Assembly (NCBI RefSeq): GCF_003589595.1
Contig: NW_020654810.1
Coordinates: 8,829,084-8,893,083, forward strand
Reading direction: 5' to 3'
DNA length: 64,000 nucleotides
DNA from: Hyposmocoma kahamanoa
Lineage: Eukaryota; Arthropoda; Insecta; Lepidoptera; Cosmopterigidae
The position numbers and the translations under genes were made by a program. A model generated the notes under the pieces. That model was not told where the DNA came from. It did no database searches and saw only the letters and a list, made by a program, of their open reading frames with translations. Below, in pieces: positions 59,224 to 64,000 of the stretch (position 1 is the first letter of the stretch; every line of letters starts with the position of its first letter).

Positions 59224-60548
59224 GGGGAAAGGTGTACCAGATGATCCCCTTCAGGGAGAATGGTGGTAGTTTAAAAGATATTCAGCTTAAAGCAGATGTA
59301 AAAGCGTTGAATGATAGAAAATTTATCTATTTACATGTTGTCTTACTAAAAACGTTTTATTTTTTTTTCTTTTATTATTATATTTTAATATTTTTAAAAC
59401 CCTACTAAAAGATTATCTTGGACATCGGGGTGTCCAAGATGATCCTAAGGGAGGGTGTGGGCAAGATGATCCAGGGGATCACCTTGCGTCTATTTAGGAA
59501 AATTTCTAGGTTTTGGTAGAAATAAATGAAAAAAACAACTTTTTAGACTTAACAAAGTCCTCACTTATGTAATCTAGGTACATGAAACAATAGTTACGGA
59601 ACTTCGAGAACAAATAATCCTAATTAATTTATATCTTACAGATACCTAAAGGTAGGCGATATTGTTTTTTATGGCAAGTTGATATCCATCCTCGTCTCCA
59701 TTTCTTGTACTTGTACAATGTACTTTACGAGCTCAATTTCCTGTCCCGATGAAAACAGTTTTTTATTTCACCTAAATATTTCATTGAACTGACAGACCCT
59801 TTATTTTCACCTTTAGCCCGTCTTTTTAATGACATAACGCGTACCTATTGCTAATTATTTACTTGCCGATCTATGTGGCGTCTTACTTTTTACGCCTCTA
59901 GTTCTTTAGATCATAGTCTTCCGACCACCTACCACGAATGGTTTTTCTTTTACAATTACGCGGCCTGTTCTAAAACAAGAAAAAACATTTATATTTGTTA
60001 TTAATCGAGATCGATCATGTAAACGAAATCCAGTCTTCTACTATTTTATTCGTGTTGCAAGCTATTTAATTGAGAGGTTTCAGTACTCAGAAAAACATAC
60101 AAATCAAAATATAGTCCGTTAACAATATACAGTATATATACATACATACAATATACAGTATAACATACAGTACAAGATGATCCCCACGGGACATCTCGTA
60201 CACCAAAACCATAATCATCTTGCCCCAATTTACTTATTTTTATTTTTTGTTCGGCAAAATAACGTGTATGCTGTCAAACTTACCACTTATACAAAGCTAC
60301 CAACTCAAAAATCTTAAAATTGATTGCTTAGAATGGAAGTTGCCTAAGATTTTAATCAACTTTATCTTAGATCAAACTCACTTAATTTTTGTTTTTTTTT
60401 CCACAAAAATGAACTCGTCACTCACATCGCTATTACGAATTGACTGATGAGAGGGCACATTGTGAAAATATCTAGATGATGTTACTAGTTTCGCTACAAT
60501 TGAAAAGGATCATCTGACCTCCAAGGATCATCTCGTACACCTTTCCCC
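59224..60548. mobile_element. TIR element with repeated AGATGATCC motifs
   Basis: Perfect-length TIRs of about 24 bp: GGGGAAAGGTGTACCAGATG at the left and (reversed) GGGGAAAGGTGTACGAGATG at the right, both continuing ATCC, with TA at each edge (59222-59223 and 60549-60550). AGATGATCC or its complement occurs at about 59240, 59437, 59465, 60177, 60507 and 60526. No recognisable transposase. Confidence 0.85.
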
Positions 60549-61120
60549 TACACATTATATAGGCGCATATTCAAACACTACACCCACAACACACACACGC
60601 ACATGCATCTACTTCCCACGCTAATAATAAATACCTACTGTCTAGTCTTAGTTTTTAGTTTTATTTTATTTTAACAAGTTCATCTACTCACCTACTTTTT
60701 GATATGCAAGATAACAGTCACGTAATCAGCAGGACCACGATATAATGATCTCTCTCGCAGTCAAAAATGACAAAACTTGAAATCACGAAAAATGGCCCAC
60801 TTTCTTTCCGTTTTAAACTATCGTAAAGTCAATCTCAACTCAACAATTGTGCATTACACATTTTCAAAACGAGTGACGTCATTTTACAAGTACCTACTGC
60901 TATAGTACACACAGTAAATTAATTTAGTTATGGATTCTGAATTAATTAATTATGGGTATTGGAAATTCCCGAACGCTATAAAATATTTACGACCTGGTAT
61001 TGTACGAAATAAGGAAAGGGTTTTCCAATTAATTAGCGGGGGACCGTAACGGTGTCAAGCCATAGGATATGTTACAGTACTTAATACAGGACCTTCAAAA
61101 GATACCAAGCACAAGTCCGC
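60549..61120. other. Intergenic, no supported gene
   Basis: AT-rich with no clear repeat. Confidence 0.45.
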
Positions 61121-61129
61121 GGTCATGTA

Positions 61130-61560
61130 TGGAGTAGGTATTGCTGCCACCTATGGGATGATTCTGTCTGCTAAATATCAACTGGCCACACTGGATTCGT
61201 TAAGCGTGGCAAAAGGCTTATAGGTGACCGGATTTAGTAAAGGTAAATGCAGAGCCTTGGACACCACCATAAAGTCGCCTACTTATCAGTATTCTAGGAT
61301 ATGTCACGGAGAGTGTACAATGGAATTGCATGATTTGATTCCGCCTGCACCATTTCATCTTCGTGAGACTAGAAGTATAAGTAATATTGGGGTTCCACGC
61401 CAATGTTGTGGACATTCCAAAGATCACATGAAGCGTTTCGCTTCCACTCCTTTGCCGTTCGCCATATACATTTCTATGGCGAACGGCAAAGGAGTGGAAT
61501 TTGAAACCTGCAGACTTGTTCCCCGAACGCTATAACTTGGGCCTTTTCATGGAGAAAGTG
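61130..61560 (+). pseudogene. 3' end of a Jockey/CR1-type LINE, with local inverted duplication
   Basis: The frames read KYQLATLDSL, then YSRICHGECTMELHDLIPPA, PFHLRETR, HMKRFAS, and (shifted) RTAKEWN. These match the C-terminal part of lepidopteran Jockey/CR1-type reverse transcriptases (GECxxELxxLIPPxxFHxRxTR). A perfect 25-bp inverted repeat (61442-61466 and 61475-61499) interrupts the frame. Confidence 0.65.
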
Positions 61561-62403
61561 AACAGACATTATTTAAGTGTGCATGCTGTACGTCGTCAAG
61601 TGTGTACATCGTCGGCCTCGTCGTCGCTTTCCATCACGTGAGATGGACGGCGCATTTGTTCACTTATAAAAATAAGATCAGATCGTAGTCTACCACACTA
61701 ACCCCGACACGGATAGAGACTAGAATCGAAGATCGAAGACTCTACATTACATTAGACTCTATATTATCTTTGAAGTGGTTTACTCTACTTTTAGAGCTCT
61801 TTAGGATGTTTTCCTTATTACTAAAGCTAACAAGCAGGGTATGCTATAGAGTATCATTGTTTTTAGGTATAGAATCCAAAGTTCTTATCGCTGTAGGATA
61901 ACATGTGCTTCTGGTATCTGAACATACTAAAACATTTTTTTAACACAAGTTTTTGGTTCATTCAAATCAAATAACTTTATGTCGCAGGTAAGCGAATTAC
62001 GCTTGAAATCGACACATCGATTGAAACTTATTTGTAGATCATATTCTCCTGAGAAGAATGATTTATTTTTGTTTTTTTTTTAAATTTTATTTCATATTTT
62101 CACAAACATTTCATACCTGAAAGTACACCATGCGTTCGTATATCATCTACAATCATTGATGTTATAAGTTTTTCTTAATAGCACATTTATGATACGAGAC
62201 TTGAATTTATTTCTGATAAATTTTGCACTTTTCTGAAATTTGATCATAAAATATAATACATATTATGTCATTTACCCAAGTATGGTTTCCACATTCAAAA
62301 TTAATATAAATCAGTCCTATTTGTTCAAAAGTGCTATTTCCTGCGATCGCCAACCCGCATACCCGCATGCGCAGTGTGGAAATTATAGGCATAAACCCCA
62401 CAA
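61561..62403. other. Intergenic, no supported gene
   Basis: AT-rich, with TCGAAGATCGAAGACTC and related short repeats near 61730. Nothing else recognised. Confidence 0.45.
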
Positions 62404-63691
62404 ATGAACGGCACAACACAGGAAAGGCCCCAAGTTTCGGGCCGCCTCGCTATTCCTGGTCACGGTAGCGGTCATGGTAATGGCGGGGCAGGGGGTGCTA
62501 AGGATCACCAGACTACCTCAGGCTACCTAAAACAACTGACCCTGGCATCGTTTAATGGACGAACTCTGAGATTTGATGAGCACCTAGCACAGTTGATAGC
62601 GGAGCTAGAGAACATAAGGTGGCTTATTCTGGGGCTGTGCGAAGTCCGAAGAGAGGGAGAGGATACCATAACCCTGGACTCGGGCCGTCTCCTGTACTTC
62701 CGCGAAGGTGATCAACTATCCCAGGGAGGCGTAGGATTCCTCGTCAACAGGGCCCTCTCTAGTAACATTGAGGAAATCTCTAGTGTGTCGACCAGGGTAG
62801 CGTACCTTATACTTCGGCTGTCAAAAAGGTATAGTTTAAAGATTGTACAGGTCTACGCGCCGACCTCGACACATTTAGATGACGAAGTGGAAGGTATGTA
62901 CGAGGACATATCAAGAGCCTTACACAACACCACTAAGGCCCATTTCAACGTTGTGATGGGGGACTTTAACGCTAAAGTGGGACTCCAGAGTCTCAACGAA
63001 TCTCGAATATCTCTTCTTGATGAACTCGTTCTTTAAGAAGCAGCCTCAAAGGAAGTGGACATGGCAAAGCCCCGACGCTGTGACCAAAAATGAGATTGAC
63101 TTCATCGTGGCGGATAAACGGCACATATTCAGAGACGTGGTCAGCAGGTTTAATACCGGATCTGATCTCCGACTTGTACGAGGCTCTCTGAATATCGATC
63201 TCAAACTGGAAAGACGTCGCTTGACGAATCCACGCTCCGGCCTAATCCTCTCCAGATCATGGCGGGCGCCGTTAAGTTTCAGAAACTTCTCGAGCAAAGA
63301 TTCGTTGAATTGGAACCCACTTATGACGTCGACGAGGCCCTGCAAAACGTGGTTGAAACGTTGAGGATAGAGGGCATCAAATTTTGCCGATTGCAGCGTA
63401 CAGGTACGAAGTCCAAACTCTCGGTTGAGACTCTTCGGCTAATGACTAAACGACGAGAAGACACTCGGGCCACTTCGTCAGAGCGGTCAGACCTCACGAC
63501 AAGAAGATTGCGAAGATGATACGGCGCGACCTTCGGAGCCGCAGTACACGCCTCATTGAGCAACACACGATGGTCGAACCATAACGTCGAAGCCGGAGAT
63601 GCTAGCCGAGCTAAGGACCGTGCGAAATGGCGCACATTGGGGAAGGCCTATGTCCAGCAGTGGACCGCGATAGGCTGATGATGATGATGAT
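62404..63691 (+). pseudogene. RTE-type LINE with the reverse transcriptase deleted
   Basis: 62404-63036 encodes an apurinic endonuclease: LASFNGRTLRFDEHLAQLI, ILGLCEVRREGEDTI, QGGVGFLVNRALS, VQVYAPTSTHLDDEVE and VVMGDFNAKVG. After a frameshift at about 63000 it continues RKWTWQSPDAVTKNEIDFIV with GSDLRLVRG, where the catalytic SDH is SDL. The pre-RT region follows (KLSVETLRLMTKRRE). It then jumps to the last residues DRAKWRTLGKAYVQQWTAIG-stop and a TGATGATGATGATG tail (63676-63691) typical of RTE 3' ends. The whole RT domain is missing. Confidence 0.85.
63676..63691. repeat. (TGA)n tail of RTE element
   Basis: Five TGA units directly after the LINE stop codon, used by RTE elements as the 3' terminus. 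Confidence 0.85.
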
Positions 63692-64000
63692 GCTAATTCC
63701 TGATCTGGATTTCTCTGTGTCCTAGGTTGTTGTTTGTGTAGGTCCTAGGTAATCAGCTACGAGCGGTATACCATCCAGAAAATGAAAAAAAGACATAGAA
63801 ACGTCCTATTACGTATTTCGTCGTAGTTTTGAATAATTTTCGAATTGATCACTCTTAAAATATTCTGATATGGGTTTTCTGGAAATAACAATTAAAATTA
63901 TTATCGACCTTTTAATATAACAACTCATAAACTAGAGAGGAATCTATACATTTAAATACTAATTTGCTTAAGTATGTACGAGTAGGTGCACCTTTTGGAA
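63692..64000. other. Intergenic, nothing recognised
   Basis: AT-rich sequence after the RTE tail to the window end. Confidence 0.5.

Overview
The window is AT-rich animal nuclear DNA, most likely from an insect and probably a lepidopteran. The evidence is spliced genes with GT-AG introns, several mariner, Tc1, piggyBac, hAT and Harbinger transposon families, tRNA-derived SINEs, and decayed LINEs of insect type. There is no bacterial signal. Two assembly gaps are present: 10 N at 7145-7154 and 400 N at 33588-33987.

Two conserved housekeeping genes point away from each other. On the minus strand is the 5' part of SF3B1, the U2 snRNP splicing factor 3b subunit 1. Its ATG is at 23964 and ten coding exons run down to base 1, where the HEAT-repeat region is just beginning. 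On the plus strand is a complete vigilin gene (HDLBP, fly Dp1). It has a probable untranslated first exon ending at 24825, an ATG at 27951, fifteen coding exons and a stop at 52980-52982. These give a 1259-residue protein with about 15 KH domains. The roughly 0.6-0.8 kb between the two 5' ends is presumably a shared bidirectional promoter. The intron phases agree at every junction in both genes, so the splice models are well supported.

Nearly everything else is transposon material lying in introns or 3' of vigilin. SF3B1 intron 9 (64-17554, 17.5 kb) holds, from low to high coordinates: a fold-back MITE; a decayed LINE with ORF1, endonuclease, RT and RNase H pieces (1175-4840) split by a Harbinger-like fragment; an old mariner cut in two by a younger mariner (about 5740-7010); a long-TIR DNA transposon (7966-9683) that splits a SINE; a hAT relic with an 8-bp target duplication (11606-12236); a CR1/Jockey-type LINE end (13.1-14.4 kb); and a TIR element (15075-17249) with an internally deleted piggyBac-like copy inside it. 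SF3B1 intron 3 carries a structurally complete Tc1 element with perfect 29-bp TIRs and an intact 341-residue transposase (21161-22705).

The vigilin introns hold further MITEs, a decayed DUF4817-type mariner relative with its TIRs (35173-37664), an antisense HARBI1-like pseudogene (40.5-41.8 kb), long fold-back palindromes (40.0-40.3 kb), and SINE and MITE copies. Downstream of vigilin (54.3-64 kb) I see no conserved gene. That stretch holds MITEs, a 1.3-kb TIR element with repeated AGATGATCC motifs (59224-60548), LINE ends, and an RTE-type LINE that has lost its reverse transcriptase domain (62404-63691). I found no operon-like or defence-like system. The most unusual content is the layered nesting of elements and a TIR family with three copies, each flanked by an 8-bp target duplication.
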